Both the position numbers and the translations under genes were made by a program. Below the pieces are notes generated by a model. It was not told the DNA's origin. It worked only from the letters and a program-made list of their open reading frames with translations, and did not search any database. From contig JAHLEZ010000015.1 of assembly GCA_020726505.1 (NCBI GenBank), positions 1,240,001 through 1,304,000 of the forward strand: 64,000 bases of DNA, given 5' to 3'. This DNA is from Leptodontidium sp. MPI-SDFR-AT-0119 (taxonomy: Eukaryota; Ascomycota; Leotiomycetes; Helotiales; Leptodontidiaceae). This document shows, one piece after another, positions 33,320-45,524 of this stretch; the first letter of the stretch is position 1, and each line of letters starts with the position of its first letter.

Positions 33320-34371
33320 TTAATCTATGGATGGCTGATATTTGCACGGTGCTCCATTTTGCATAATCTCGAATCGTCGCCCTACTCTCCACCGTGTGGA
33401 CTTTGTTTGGATGACGCCCAGCACGCGTTTCTCTCTCTCAAAGAACCCAGCGGAAATACATGAGAATACCCGCCATCTTAGCCATGCGAACCAGTTCCAG
33501 GTTTCTGGGATGTTGAACTCGTGCATTGCTGCGTATTCGAAGTATTTTGGATAAAACCCAGCAAAATCCCAGTCAATCAACCAAATCTGGTTGCGGCGAT
33601 CGAGTAGGATGTTTCGAGGAGCAAGGTCATGATGAGTGAGAACCAGTGTCTCGGCAGTCGATGGGACCCACGCTGTGGATGGTAACGGAGGAGATGAAGC
33701 ATTTGCCTTAGCCTTCCGAATAGAGACGAAATCGATCCAGAATCTGAAGAATGATGTGATGTTTGACGGAGCGGATCTATCAGGTATGCGGAACCTACCG
33801 TCAAGCCAGAACGACTTGCATTCTCCGCTGACTAGAGATCCTGCGTACTGGGACGTTACTGATCTGAGCTGATGTATAAAACCACGCAGCTGAAAGGCAA
33901 GTCTGATGGTTGTAAACCAGCTTAACTTCGACCATGCTTCGACTTGCATTCTCCGCTGACTAGAGATCCTGCGTACTGGGACGTTACTGATCTGAGCTGA
34001 TGTATAAAACCACGCAGCTGAAAGGCAAGTCTGATGGTTGTAAACCAGCTTAACTTCGACCATGCTTCTTCTAGCGTGACCCCTTCAATGAGATCCATAA
34101 TACAATAAGCGCCAGAGTCATTTTTGATTGTTCGTCGTGCTAAAGGAACTCGAATACCCAAGGTATGAGCTACATCCATGGCTTTAATGGCATCTTCAAG
34201 CACTTCAGGTACGACGTGCTTAGCCACCAGTTTTGGGGATAAGACGTATAAGTTTGGCGCCAAAACAGGAGATTTGTCGATCAAAGTAGAAAGCTCGTCA
34301 TCAGAGTAGCTGGATAGCGACTTTTCGTCAAATTCTGATGGCATGATGAGCGTGGCAATAATCTTTGACAT
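33320..34371 (-). pseudogene. Aminoglycoside-phosphotransferase-like (APH) kinase gene broken by tandem duplication
   Basis: An APH/choline-kinase-like gene lies on the minus strand. The N-terminal part (34371 to about 33922) includes VLSPKLVAKHV, with the ATP-binding lysine, and AYCIMDLIEGVTLEEAW. The C-terminal part (to 33320) includes the catalytic loop LTHHDLAPRNILLD and the metal-binding WLIDWDFAG. A perfect 128-bp direct duplication sits between them. Because 128 is not a multiple of three, the two halves are now in different frames and the first half stops at 33922. One copy less would leave a single frame. Fungal members of this family phosphorylate small molecules or are uncharacterised; they are abundant and variable in ascomycetes. 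The identical copies indicate a very young lesion or an assembly artefact. Confidence 0.85.
33812..34068. repeat. Perfect 128-bp tandem duplication inside the APH-like gene
   Basis: Copy 1 (33812-33939) and copy 2 (33940-34067) are identical base for base and directly adjacent, with no target-site or element-like ends. The flanking bases differ immediately outside. Confidence 0.97.
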
Positions 34372-36606
34372 ATGTTAATTTACTATGTTGATATCTTGCC
34401 CCACTGATGAGTGGGAAGTGAGACGTGAGGGCGCCTGGAGAATCAACTTACTAGAATAAGTGCGAATGGCAAGCCTAGTCTTTTGTGATAATACCGATTT
34501 GAGGAATCAGGGACTGAGGCTTGAGTTGCAGATGGAGGTAGGTGATCGCGCGGCGCAAAAAAAACACTTCCGCTCTTGTTGGTACGATGCACTCTGTACT
34601 TACATGAACGACCCTACCTAGTGCTCCATAGATGTTTTTCACACAAGTATCTGAAATGGCCACTATTCCTCTCAACAAACTGTGCCCTCCAGACTTTCCA
34701 GCTTCCAGCATATTTGCATTCACGTGATCGCCACGAATTTCCCCTTCTGCCTGCTCCTTCCCCCTAGTCTGTCGTTGAACGCTTCGTAATTTCCTCCTTC
34801 TCGGATAACACATTCTTTGTCCCTAGGATCTTTTTTTGTAAGACTCTCTTCTATTTTCTTTCATTCTATTTCATCGCTTCAGAATTTTCTCTCTCTCTCT
34901 TCTGTTTTCTCCTAGTAGTATATCTTTCATAATTTTTCACTCTCTCGGCCCTTCCAGCAAGCAAGCACGTTCGTCGTTTCGATTATCCAGTGCCAATGTT
35001 GTGCCCTGACCTACTTCTACAGCTGAAGGACTTATGGTACTTTCCTGGATTCCAAGCAAGCCCGAATCGCAGACATTTCCAACTCATGACTGTATCAAGA
35101 GCTTCACACTTTCAATGTCCAAAGCTACCTATGCTGAACGATCACAAGAGGCTTGCACCAATACTCCAACCCTATGGTATTGGTAGGTAGACAGGCAGGC
35201 AGGTACCTTGGTAAGGTAAATAAGTCCTGACTTGAAGGTAAAGAAAGGACCTGGGTATAGTTAGTACCCAGGTCACGTTTCGATCACAGGCCATTTGCAT
35301 GTGCTATTTCCGGAGCTCCTTCAACCCCCCTTCGGCAGTGGCTCCTTTGGGAAGCAAGCTCTGCTCTATCATGATCAGCTTGTAGTGTGGAGGACTCGGG
35401 AGTACCGTCCGGAGGCTGTATTCAACACGGAGGATGAATGCCTTTCATATCTCCCTCGATTATTATCAAGTCCTGACCGATCGATGATGACTGCAGAAGA
35501 CAGACAGACATACAGACAGACAGCCGGAGAGGTTTGCATATTAGGAAGCTCACAGCTCACTTCGCACAGCTTACAGGTCGCCCAGCCACCCCTCTGCATT
35601 TGATTTTTTTTTTTCAGCTTCCAAACCTGCACACCCGAAGATTGATTGCAATTCGGCCTGCCATCCTTGAATCTTTCCTCTGGTGGGGTTGATTGGGCGC
35701 TGATGGGCTGCGCTGGTCGTTCTCGAAGTGTGTTTCCCCACTGGCCACATCGACAATATCCCGAGCTTCAGATTGGACGAGGAGAAGTAGGTCGGTCCAT
35801 AGCCCGCGTCGCATTAATAACGAAAGGGACCAGACCAGCAGCTGGCAAGCAAAGTCCTCCCTCCAGCCAGCACAGATATTTCGTACTTTCACCGCTGTGT
35901 GATTGCGATTCAGGGCCTGAACTGCCGGCGAGTCGTCACATAGCCGTGCACGAGTTCGCAACTAGTACAAAGGTAGGCAGAGCAGCAAAACTGAGGGTGC
36001 ATCGAAGAAGGAAGCATAGGTACGGTCTAGAGGAAACGAAGAGCAAGAGGAAGTTCTGAGGGGGGACTTGTTACTTTCAAGCTGGAAGCTGGAAGCTCTC
36101 AGCTGTCTGTCTCTCCACTCTTTCCCATACACCACCACCACTCACTCACTCACTCACTCACCACACACACACCCACACACACCTCTCACTCTGGAGCTCC
36201 TGTTAACCGAGCTTCGCCCACCACCCACCACCCCTCGATTTGCTCTGCCCTGCTCTGGCTCAAACTCTGGAACACCAATTGTCAGGCGTATGGCCCAGGG
36301 AATAGCTTAACCCCCAATAGCTGCTCCTCCTCCCACACACTACCCTACCCTACCACTCTGTTCCTTCTTCTGCTACAACCGCTTGCTCATCGCATCCCAT
36401 CGCAACTTCAGCTCCAGCTCCAGCTCAACTCAAGTTCCCCGTGAAGCTTCGAATCTGTTCCCCGCTGCATCGTCGCCCCCAGGATAATGCACAATTCTGC
36501 TACTACTTATCGCACCCTTATCAATTGAAGCTTGACCGACCCGATTACGACTATCTAATCGTCAACCCCTCCCCCTCGTTGGGACATGCTCGCAGCCACG
36601 AAAACG
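34372..36606. other. Long intergenic region upstream of the RING-like gene
   Basis: About 2.2 kb. Pyrimidine-rich runs at 34830-34960 and 36120-36440 and a CACT/CACA repeat; the last part is likely the leader of the gene at 36607. No coding exon supported. Confidence 0.5.
36141..36182. repeat. (CACT)n/(CA)n simple repeat
   Basis: CTCA tetranucleotides pass into CA dinucleotides in the probable promoter or leader of the RING-like gene. Confidence 0.9.
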
Positions 36607-38156
36607 ATGCCGCCTCGATCTTCGTTGACGTCGTCCTTCTCTGTTTCGGACGCCAACAATGAAGTTGTCTGTCCATTGCGCAATCAAGATGGCTCCAGCT
36701 GTCGCAAGCGTTGCCTCGGCGTGAGTGCTCTACTCTGCTGTGTCTGCTGCACCCCTCATGAAGCTCTGTACGCTTTGTCTTGAACAACCATAGTAACGGA
36801 GATTTTGGGGCGCAGGAAAAGCGATACCGCTCGATGCAGGAGCATATAAGACGAGCGCATCCCGAGCATTACATCTCCAAACTACCAGCGACCGAGGAGA
36901 GCTTCCAGCTTATGATCAATACCCCGCCATCCGAGCGACCACCTCCGCCCACAAGCTCGAATTTGACTCCCCATGGTGTGTATCACCCTCGCACATCGTG
37001 ACAATGTGCTAACAATGACAAAGGCTACGGGAACGACCGACACAGTTACTATGGCGAAGATTCGAGTACCCCAAACACCCCCAGGAACCTGGACGAATAC
37101 CAGGCTGGTAACATGCTGCCAGCCGCTAGCGCCGCGGCAGCTCTCGCACAGCTACACAACCACAAACTCGAGCATGATTGGGAGTCGGAAGGGGTACGTG
37201 AAATCTGTTCTTAACAATACAAGGGTTCGAGATCGTTGACATGACTTGCAGGACTGGATGTCGGACACTGAAGCACACAAACAAGCAATGCGGTCTTCGA
37301 TAGAGCTACCCCCGCTTCACGGAAGCCACCATATGGAACCTACAAGCGACCCATTTTCTCATATCAACGCACATCGAAGAAGAGAACTCCTCCCCTCCAT
37401 ATTGTCTACTTCTCCACCAGGTCGTTCTTCCACTTTACCGCCGATTCAACGGAACCCCAGTCAGAATCGTCCACGAAAACAATCCGTATCTAAGCGGGCC
37501 CGAGAACCACAGCACAAAAGACAAAAATCCCGAGGAGAAAATGCACACTTGAGGCGAATGAGCTATGACCGGAAGGCCTTCTCAGCTGAACCATCAAGTG
37601 CGCTGTCCGCTGCATACGGAAAACGATGGGAAGATCTAATCGACGCTGCAACATCCGCAACAGAAGACGTCGATGATGATCGAACCCCTGTAAGTCTTTT
37701 TTTATCAAGATGTTGAATTCAAACTTACAGTTCCAGGTCCCACCATCTCCAGTCTCAGTAAACCGAGCTTCGATGCCTCCTTTCTCAGCAAATCATTTTC
37801 AAGGTTATCAAGCTTCACCACTTCAACAAGCACTAACCCCACCTTCCAACCTTCCCGATGCACCGGAGCCTTTCCCATCAGTCGAAAGTGGAGAGAGCGG
37901 TGACAACTTCCACATCGAATCTCGCGGCCTTTCCGACTCATCTCCAAGTTTCTCCTCTCAAAATATACAGATATACTGTGCTGCATGCCAGGGCATTTCC
38001 TTACTTAAAGAGTCCTACGCATGTACAGAGTGCATATGCGGGATCTGTCAAGCTTGCGTAGACGTCCTCATGGCTGAACAAGGAGCCAGGAGGAAATGCC
38101 CTAGGTGTGCCACGATCGGAGGCAGGTTTAAGCCTTTCCAGCTGGATATTAGATGA
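36607..38156 (+). CDS. RING-like zinc-finger protein, filamentous-fungal family of unknown function
   Basis: Five exons, 36607-36720, 36816-36975, 37024-37193, 37252-37689 and 37731-38156, encode 435 residues. The N-terminus has a compact Cys/His block that could bind zinc: VVCPLRNQDGSSCRKRC, then across intron 1 EKRYRSMQEHIRRAHPEHY, the spacing of a C2H2-like finger. The middle is long and disordered with a Lys/Arg cluster (SKRAREPQHKRQKSR), likely a nuclear signal. The C-terminus is a Cys-rich RING-like module: YCAACQGI, YACTECICGICQACVDVL and KCPRCATIGGRFKPFQ. A transcription-related or E3-like nuclear function is plausible but not shown. An upstream in-frame ATG at 36586 is an alternative start. 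Intron 4 has two in-frame acceptors six bases apart (exon at 37731 or 37737). Confidence 0.82.
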
Positions 38157-39078
38157 TCTCCATTCACATTTCACATCATTTCTTTTTTTCTGGGTCCTAC
38201 AAGGTATTGAGTTTATTTCTGGGTGTAAGTTTGGGTTTGGGTACGGTTATGGAGTTCTTCGGTAACATAGAGAGGCGTTTTGAGATGGCTACCAGGCGGG
38301 CGTTCTGCTAATTTTCAAGATGAAATTTTTTTTTGGGATTCTCTTTTTGGGATAATGGGCTGGTCGACTGGGTCAGGTCTTGGGTTGCATTTGGGATAAC
38401 AGTCCAAGATAGGATGAGACTTACTTGGAGAGAAATTTGCATACACGCACGCACTTATATATGACGTATCACAGGTATGCGTAGATGCACAGGTTGGCAT
38501 GGTTGGCTGATGTTTATAGCCGAGAGAACACCCCCAAAAATGAAAAATGAAAAAGCATTTGATAGTCTTACAGTACCTCCCCGGCAGCAGTCGTTTTTGC
38601 TTCTATTGTGGATCCTACTTCCTCAGATGAGCTCTGAAGAAGTCATTTGGGGTATTATTGATCAGTTGTTGGACACCACATGTTGTTGGTGCTAGTCTGT
38701 TGCTCTTAAATGATGGGTTTGGACAATTCTTGATAAGTTGGGTTGATTGTCTAACGATGTTTTGGATATTAATAAGATGTTCAATGTTTGAATGAGATTT
38801 TGACATTTTGGGGAGTTCAGTTGGAAAGATGTTTTTTCCAGACAATGTGATCTCCTTAATGTCCGCAATGTCCTGGTGACATTCAAATCATTAGGACCTA
38901 GTCAAAGCATTTAGACGAAGACAATACAACGACATTCAGACGTCAAAAATACATCACCATCAGCAGCACTTTCGGCCATAGTGAAATTTTTATCAAAGAT
39001 TTGATTGAGGTCTTCAAGTTCATGGAATTCAAAACCCATCAATAACCAACAGCTAGAACAATCACTATCCTCCTCAAC
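38157..39078. other. Convergent 3' intergenic region
   Basis: About 920 bp between the stops of the RING-like gene and ALG12. T-rich; no gene, RNA or notable repeat seen. Confidence 0.55.
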
Positions 39079-41076
39079 TCAATCCTCAACCACCCTCTTC
39101 AAAATCCTAATTCTCGGCTCCATCCTCGGACCAAACCAATACCCCCCCGTGATAACTCTCACCGCATCCCTCACAAGCCTAAACGTGCCAAAGCGGCCCA
39201 TCTCCTCTAGCATCAACCTCGTCTTCAAATCGCTCAACTCCCTCTTCTCCCTCTCTCTCTCTTCATCCCAGGGGACTCTCTCCTTCCGCTCCTCCAAAAC
39301 ATGCGCTTCTTCTTGGACTTCCTCACTAGTGAGTACTTTCTCTCCTTCTCCCTCTCCCTCTCCATCTTCTCTATCTTCTCTATCTTTATGAGGTTTCGTG
39401 ATATTATTAGCAGCATAAACCCTCTCCAACCCCTCCCCAAACGACGTCCCATCCCCCGGCCTAAGGAATTCCATACCCGCATACGCAAACACTGTCCCCA
39501 CAACCTCCCACTTCCCAACCGCCCTCCCGGGCTCCTCCATCAGCGCGTAGTCGAACGTAGCCCAGAATGCCGGGTCTAGGAGGACTTCGGGGGGTGATTC
39601 GGTTTTGTCGTAGCTCAGGTGTAAGTGAGGTGTGAGGTGTGTGGTTTCTTGGAAGTGTGTTATGCCTGTCATGCAGGAGAGGACATCGAGGTGGATTGTA
39701 ATGGTTGTGTTTGTGTCTGCGTTGGCGTTGCTTGGACTGGAGGTTGTGGAGGAGGAGTGGTGTGTTTTGATGATGGAGTGGAGCTGTGTGAGGGCGTCGC
39801 CGCCGGGGTAGTTGAGTGAGGAGATCAAGAGCATGGTTGTTGATAAGATGAAACTAGCTGCTATAGAGCCTGCAAGTATGAGAGAACCGAGTCCGTATAT
39901 AACGGATTTCGACCGCCGTGTCCAGATGTAGGATGCTGATAGGGAGGCGGCGGCTGTGAGTGGTGGGACGGCGTAGATGATGAAACGGGCTTCTTTGTGT
40001 GGTTGTAGACTGTAGATAGTGATGAAGAGGAGTGATGGGATGACGAGACCTCGTGCTGCGTACCGTGTTGACGGGAGGATGAAAGCGAGTGGTATGAGCA
40101 GGAGAATCAGCGGGTTGAGGAGTAGGCGAGGGAGGGAATTGGTGAAGTAGTATGTCAGAGGGGAGGTTCCCCAGTCTGCGGACTTGCCCTGTATGGCATT
40201 GTAGTAGAAACCAGCTAATTCTGGCCAGATGGGCTTCTGCCAGAAAAACGAGTCGATGGGCACGGATATGGCGAGAGCGATTATGGCACTCAGGATTCCA
40301 GCTGTAATTATGGGCTGGAGTGAGATTTGTGATTGCAAGAGTAGAACTGAGAGTTGCGAGAAGAGTAACAGGGCGATCTCAGATCGGAATATAACACCTG
40401 CTAGTACGAATAGGAAGATGCCATACTGCTGCTTCATCTGTACAGCCGCCGCATCTCTCCCTGGTACAGACAGGAATTGCTTGAACGCTAATGTAGCTAT
40501 TGCAGACATATCAGTATCAGCTCGGTTTCTTAAAAGTAGAGAAGGAGAACAAGAACTTACCAAGGCCAAAAGCAAACATATTCGGCAACGTCCTCGACGC
40601 ATAGAACAAGACATGGAACTGGCTTGCCTGTAACAAGATATACCACCTGCCCACCTCCCTCCCGAACGCCTTCCTCAACCCAAACGCATAATTATACAGA
40701 GTAACGGCATTGAAAAGACCCAGCAGGCCTCGTACTATTAACTGTGCGTACTGGTTTCCCACGAGTTTGATTACCCCTCCAGCATACCCAGCAAGCGCGA
40801 GTGCTCCGACGAAAGTACGGGGTACAGCGCCGGGGAATGTGACGTGGTCGTAGGATTGCAGGAGAGTGGTGTTTTTGAGGGGCACTCCGTAGGTTATTAT
40901 GTCGTGCGCGGCTTGGATGTTGAAGGATTCCTCGACTTTGGTATAGGGTGCAATGAGGAGGTGGAGGAGGATGATGGCGGGGATTATGGGGAGGAGAAGG
41001 ACATCTGTTGATGGGCTTTAGTAATTGGATTCGGATATGGATTTGCATGGAATAGATACGTACCTATAGCCTTCAT
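39079..41076 (-). CDS. ALG12: ALG12: dolichyl-P-mannose alpha-1,6-mannosyltransferase
   Basis: Three exons on the minus strand, 41076-41064, 41004-40561 and 40496-39079, encode 624 residues. This GT22 enzyme adds the eighth mannose (alpha-1,6) to the lipid-linked N-glycan precursor in the ER lumen. Seen are the first luminal loop motif YTKVEESFNIQAAHDI with its acidic pair, the DHVTFPGAVPRTF segment, many hydrophobic spans (about ten or more), WGTSPLTYYFTNSLPR and the GT22 signature PHKEARFIIY. The C-terminal 150 residues carry an unusual Glu/Asp/Gly/Lys-rich stretch (near 39290-39420) before the conserved end. That makes it somewhat longer than typical ALG12 (about 550-600). Exon 1 has only 13 coding bases. 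Head-to-head with YOS1. Confidence 0.93.
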
Positions 41077-41505
41077 TGTGACTTTTTCTAGACACTGTGT
41101 CTAGCTTCAGAGCTCTCTTCCAGGCACCTATCTCGATCGATCCTCAAGCTCCTCAAAGCTTCACGTGTAAGAGCTCAAATTTCCAGCTCTGGACACATTC
41201 GCAACTCCTCCTAATTCCAAATCAATCCAAATTAAAGGTATCAAACTGAACAATTCAAAAGCATGCACAAGAAACAAACAGACTTCTCACCCCACAAGTC
41301 AAGATCATATACACATCACCTAGTTCTCAAGTCCCAAAGCCTTCCCTGACCAAATAGCCTCGTCGACTTGGTCCGTGCACCACAGCCTTTCGAACCTCCA
41401 TCGACTGGACTGGCCAAATTCCAGCAAGCCAGCAAGCTTCAACACTTACTTCAACCACAACCAAACTCCCTCACACCCAACGACTCACCTGTCCAAACCG
41501 CCAAG
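41077..41505. promoter_or_regulatory. Divergent promoter of ALG12 and YOS1
   Basis: 429 bp separate the opposing start codons of two early secretory pathway genes. AT-rich with a few CT stretches on the YOS1 side. No specific factor site is called. Confidence 0.5.
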
Positions 41506-42184
41506 ATGATGTTCTTTGCCTTCGGGAATCTAATCTACAGTTCGTACCTCCCATACCATTCCATTCCTGCTCTACACCTTAGGGAAAGCGACTAGCGCGG
41601 CAGTAGATCTGTCAAGAAGCATTTCCCGCTGGAAGATGCACATTGGAACCTACAATCACAATCCAAGAAATAAATGCTAATGCAAAAATACGAACAGTCT
41701 CCGTCCTCCTCGTAAACGCCATAGCGATCCTCTCCGAAGACCGTTTCCTCGCGCGCGGTACATATATACCCCTCCCCCCTCCCAATACCCAACCGCTCGC
41801 CTTTCCGCCGTCTAGCAATACGCAGACAACATATTTACTACGCTTGTACTGACATATCATGCGAAATAGTGGGATGGTCCAACAGCGTCTCAGAACCAGC
41901 ATTCGGCACAGGAAGCGGGGGCGACGCGAGCGTGAAGAGTAAACTGATAAACCTGATGACGAGCGTGAGGACGTTGATGAGGAGTACGTTCTACAACCCC
42001 CCTCCTCCTCATGTTATAATTTTTTTTGGTCGGTTGGTTGTAATGGGGTTTCATAAGGGAGAGGAGAAGAGTAGTTGGGGAGAAGGGAAATGGGAAAAGA
42101 GGTGCTAATGTATGCTGCTGGGAAATAGTACCCCTGATATTGATCAACACGGTGATAATCGTCTACGAGCTATTCCTGGGATGA
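41506..42184 (+). CDS. YOS1: YOS1 (IER3IP1-like) ER-Golgi transport protein
   Basis: Four tiny exons, 41506-41539, 41698-41757, 41870-41983 and 42129-42184, encode 87 residues, the family size (80-90). The sequence begins MMFFAFGNLIYISVLLVNAI, runs through the hallmark AILSEDRFLARVGW, then EPAFGTGSGGDASVKSKLIN and SVRTLMRIPLILINTVIIVY to the end. Two hydrophobic segments flank a hydrophilic loop, as in yeast Yos1, which joins Yip1 and Yif1 in COPII vesicle formation at the ER. The gene needs all three introns to give this frame, so it is easily missed by automated calling. A second ATG follows the first directly. Confidence 0.95.
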
Positions 42185-43035
42185 GGAGATTCGCCTTTGC
42201 CTCATCTTGGATCGGTTCGCCAGGCCTTCCATATTCCAAAAGAGCAAGGGAATCAAATGCATATCTACGGTCGGGGCTTGTATGATAGAAAGAAAGCGAG
42301 ATGGGGAGAAACGGCGTGGAAGTCTTGTTTTTGGCGAGGAGTTGAGCAGCTGTTTTTTGGTGCGAGAGGAGATACGGTTGTGAATGGATGAATGACAGAA
42401 AGAAAGAAAGGGGGGCATTGGCAAGGCGTTTGGGGGTTGGGATGTCATGTGTTTCGTCTTGTCTGTGCTGGGAGTTAAAGGTACAGCTGCGAAAGACGAC
42501 ATACTATGTGTGTATCAGAAGCAGCATAATCGAAGCAAAAAATACCCACCCACAAGTAACCATCGATCATACAACTATCTGGTAAACCCCCAGATGATCA
42601 TCAAGAGAAAGAGAGGAAAGCAAGATCTGTATCTCGAAGAAGAAATGCCATCGAATTTCATTACTAGTCATCTCACTCCATTATATCCAAACGCAACGCT
42701 GGCGCAAGCGTGCGTGCTATACAATTCCATCCATCCATCCATCCATCCAAAAATATGCTTTCAAACACAGCAATCGTAGTAGCTAGCTCCAGAAAACTCC
42801 CATTGGATCGCGGTAAGGATCCAATAAGACATTATATGCCAATCATGTCTTTCAATAATCACCTCCCCTACCCCCCCAAAATGATACTCATCCATCTCTC
42901 CTTTTTCGTCAAGAATAAAATCAACTAACCAACCACCCACATGATGTTTTCGGGGTATTTTTTTTGGTTTCAACGGCTCCGCTCCAGATGCTCAATTCAA
43001 ATGTACAATGCCACCACGTTCTCCGCTAAATAGTA
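42185..43035. other. Convergent 3' intergenic region
   Basis: About 850 bp between the stops of YOS1 and creB; contains a CATC microsatellite (42726-42748). No gene seen. Confidence 0.55.
42726..42748. repeat. (CATC)n microsatellite
   Basis: Five to six perfect tetranucleotide units, non-coding. Confidence 0.9.
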
Positions 43036-45524
43036 TCATTGGTTTAGGTTGCTCTTTTTCTTTCCAAAGCCAAAGCTTGTCCTGCTCTTCGATGGTTTGG
43101 AGTTCTTCTCCGGCGTTGGGGGGCCCGATTCTCCCTCGACAGCAGTGTACGTATCGTCACTGGTAGAGTTTCTCTCGCCACTCTTGCTACCTAGGAAGCC
43201 AAAGCTTTTCCGGCTCATGCTCTTGCTGCCCTTGTGGCTTCGGCTCAGGCTGCCGAGTCCGAATTTGTCGTGGCCGTTCTCTTTTGGTGGTTCGGAACCA
43301 CTTGCTGCTGCCTCCTTACGCCTCTTTTCCTCATCTTCCAGAGCGGATTGCTTGCTTGCTGCCATAGCCTTCTTGACTTCGTCGGCTTGTACTTTTCTGG
43401 CATTTTCCAGATCTTTTCGTCTCTTTTCCTCGGCCTTGGCCCTCTCTTTCTCAGCTGCTTTTTCGGCTACTTTCCTTGCCTTTTCTGCCTCCTTCAGATC
43501 CTTTTTCTCTCGCTCCTTGTCTTCTTTCGTTTTGGTCTTTGACACATCAATGTTGGGGAGTGAAGGAGATGCCATTGGGTTTGTCTGAGATCGGGTTGGT
43601 ACGTGAGGCGACATGGGCAGAGGAGCGGTCACGGCATGGTTCAGCGATGCGAACTCTGGGCCTTCGTCGATTGGTGTATTCGGAATGGAGACGGCTTTGG
43701 ATACCGAAGATGGGTGGGTGCCGTTCGGTTGTGAATGTCCCAGTGCAATATCAGCTTCAACTGATGCAAGCGCCACTTCGGCAAGACCTTCAGCTTCTTG
43801 TTCTTTCCGCATGGCTTCTACGGTTGTTTCTTGGTAAAACAAAACATATGCACATGCCATCCCTGGTTTGTCGCCAAAGAAGTTTCGTACGTAGTGCTTG
43901 TCGACTGGTTCCACCATCTCGTCATCGAACAGTAGCCAGCCTCGATCCTGCGTCTTGATGACCGATACGTAATGGCCATGATAGGCATTTCCACCAATGT
44001 GAACAACTACAGCGTAGAGCTCGTAGAGTCGGTCTGGGTCCTCGGCATCATCCGTGGTGTTAAACATCCGGAGGTGGTAAGGATAGACGACTCTGTGGAA
44101 CAATTTCTGTAACCGCGTCATATCCTCGGTGTATTTGAACCTTTTGAGATGGAGAGCCAAGATCTTGGGCAAACGTTTGATCTTCATACGTTTCTCGGCT
44201 TCTTGGAGACCACCGCAGTTGTCGCAGTGGAATTTGTTCCTCTCGCAAAGCATCTCCTCTGCCGAGAATTTCCGTAAACAAGATGTAACGGATGAATGTT
44301 GTTCCAGATCGATGGAAAGATCTAAAAATGTTTCGTCTCTCTGTGATGCTGTTTCGCAGGTCAAACATTTAGTCTCTGAAGTCAACACTCCTTCGAAAAT
44401 CTCGTGCACCCATCCCGTTCCAGGTGACCGGGTACCGGCCCCTAGACCCATTGCGTAGGCTGCTGATGTGACTGCTTGGGTCATGGATTGAGCAAATCCT
44501 TCTTCGCTTTTCGGAGGTGCCAATTCTCTTATTCGCTGTGCGTTTGCTTCAACGTTCGAAATGACCGCGTTGAGTACCAATCCGTAAAATTCGTGTGCAT
44601 CTTGGTGCATTGAGGTCCGGAACATTTCGTTATCACGCTTGAAGATCTCCAGGAATCTCTGAGGGCTCAAAACGCCTGTCCGGGAGTTATTTGCGATCAG
44701 AGCCATGAATATATCCTTCAGCGCTGTGAATGTTGACTCTTCCATGCCATAAGAAGTCGCATTTTCATATGTCAGCTCCAAAATAGGCCCCGCAAGCATC
44801 GCATGTTTTTTCTTGTATTCCGGAGAATCTGGCTTGTCCTCTGGCCGTTGTCCAGGGTTCGCTGGGACTGGTTGTCCTGCATTTATTGCTGCTCTCCTCT
44901 TCATGGCCTCTGCCGCCGTCAAGCCCTTGGGCTTGTTCGCAGGCGACACAGCACCGCCATTCTGTATCGGTGCCCTTATTGGAGTAACAATTTTTGCATG
45001 TCCGTTCGGTGTATCCAGTGGTGAGTGGGGAGGGTATCGAACGACGTGTTCCCTAAACGGTACTGAGTAGTATAAGGCTTGAACTATGGAATTGCAGTAG
45101 CTGAGCGCTGTTAGCTTCTCGGTACCTAGCATTGGCATTCATGACAAACCATGTATTTCCGAACTAGAAGAAGGTTAATGCGATTTCATCAAGGGGGATT
45201 CAATACAGAACATACATTCTCTAATCCAAAGAACTTGTCACTTCCATCATTTCGTATAGGCCCAGCATGCTGCAGCATCTTCACCAAAGGTGTAATTTCT
45301 GGCTCTGGCTCAACATCCTTCTTGTTCTTGTACGAATTGGAGGTTATGCCTGGACTCGGAGTTCCCTAGAAAGCCCTGACATCAGTTTCGTTTCCTCAAA
45401 GACATACCCCGCGCGAGCTAGCAGTTAGAATCTCAATCAGACCCTGGATTTTGGCCGAGATCTAGATATGGGGAAGATGGGTACTGACAGATGTTCCCTT
45501 GAGCTTGCTGAATAGGCCTGCCAT
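43036..45524 (-). CDS. creB: CreB-type ubiquitin-specific protease (USP46/Ubp9/Ubp13 family)
   Basis: Four exons on the minus strand, 45524-45489, 45365-45216, 45163-45150 and 45100-43036, encode 754 residues. The catalytic Cys box [17 protein letters not shown] spans exons 2-4, and the intron of 49 nt splits the active-site Cys codon (TG|C). Also seen are [14 protein letters not shown], two CxxC zinc pairs (KCLTCE and FHCDNCGG), [10 protein letters not shown], and the His box [19 protein letters not shown] with the closing FDDEMVEPV. After the USP domain come a linker and a long Lys/Glu/Ala coiled coil ([20 protein letters not shown]), as in Aspergillus CreB. CreB with the WD40 partner CreC removes ubiquitin and sets carbon catabolite repression and permease stability. 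This is a complete, intact copy; exon 3 is only 14 nt. Confidence 0.94.

Noticed and set aside
32713..34400. Complete mobile element carrying the APH gene
   Set aside because: The flanking shared blocks are short and degenerate, and no transposase is present, so a mobile cassette is not supported.
42185..43035. Transposon remnant suggested by the CATC repeat
   Set aside because: Only a microsatellite; no terminal inverted repeats, target duplication or transposase-like frame.
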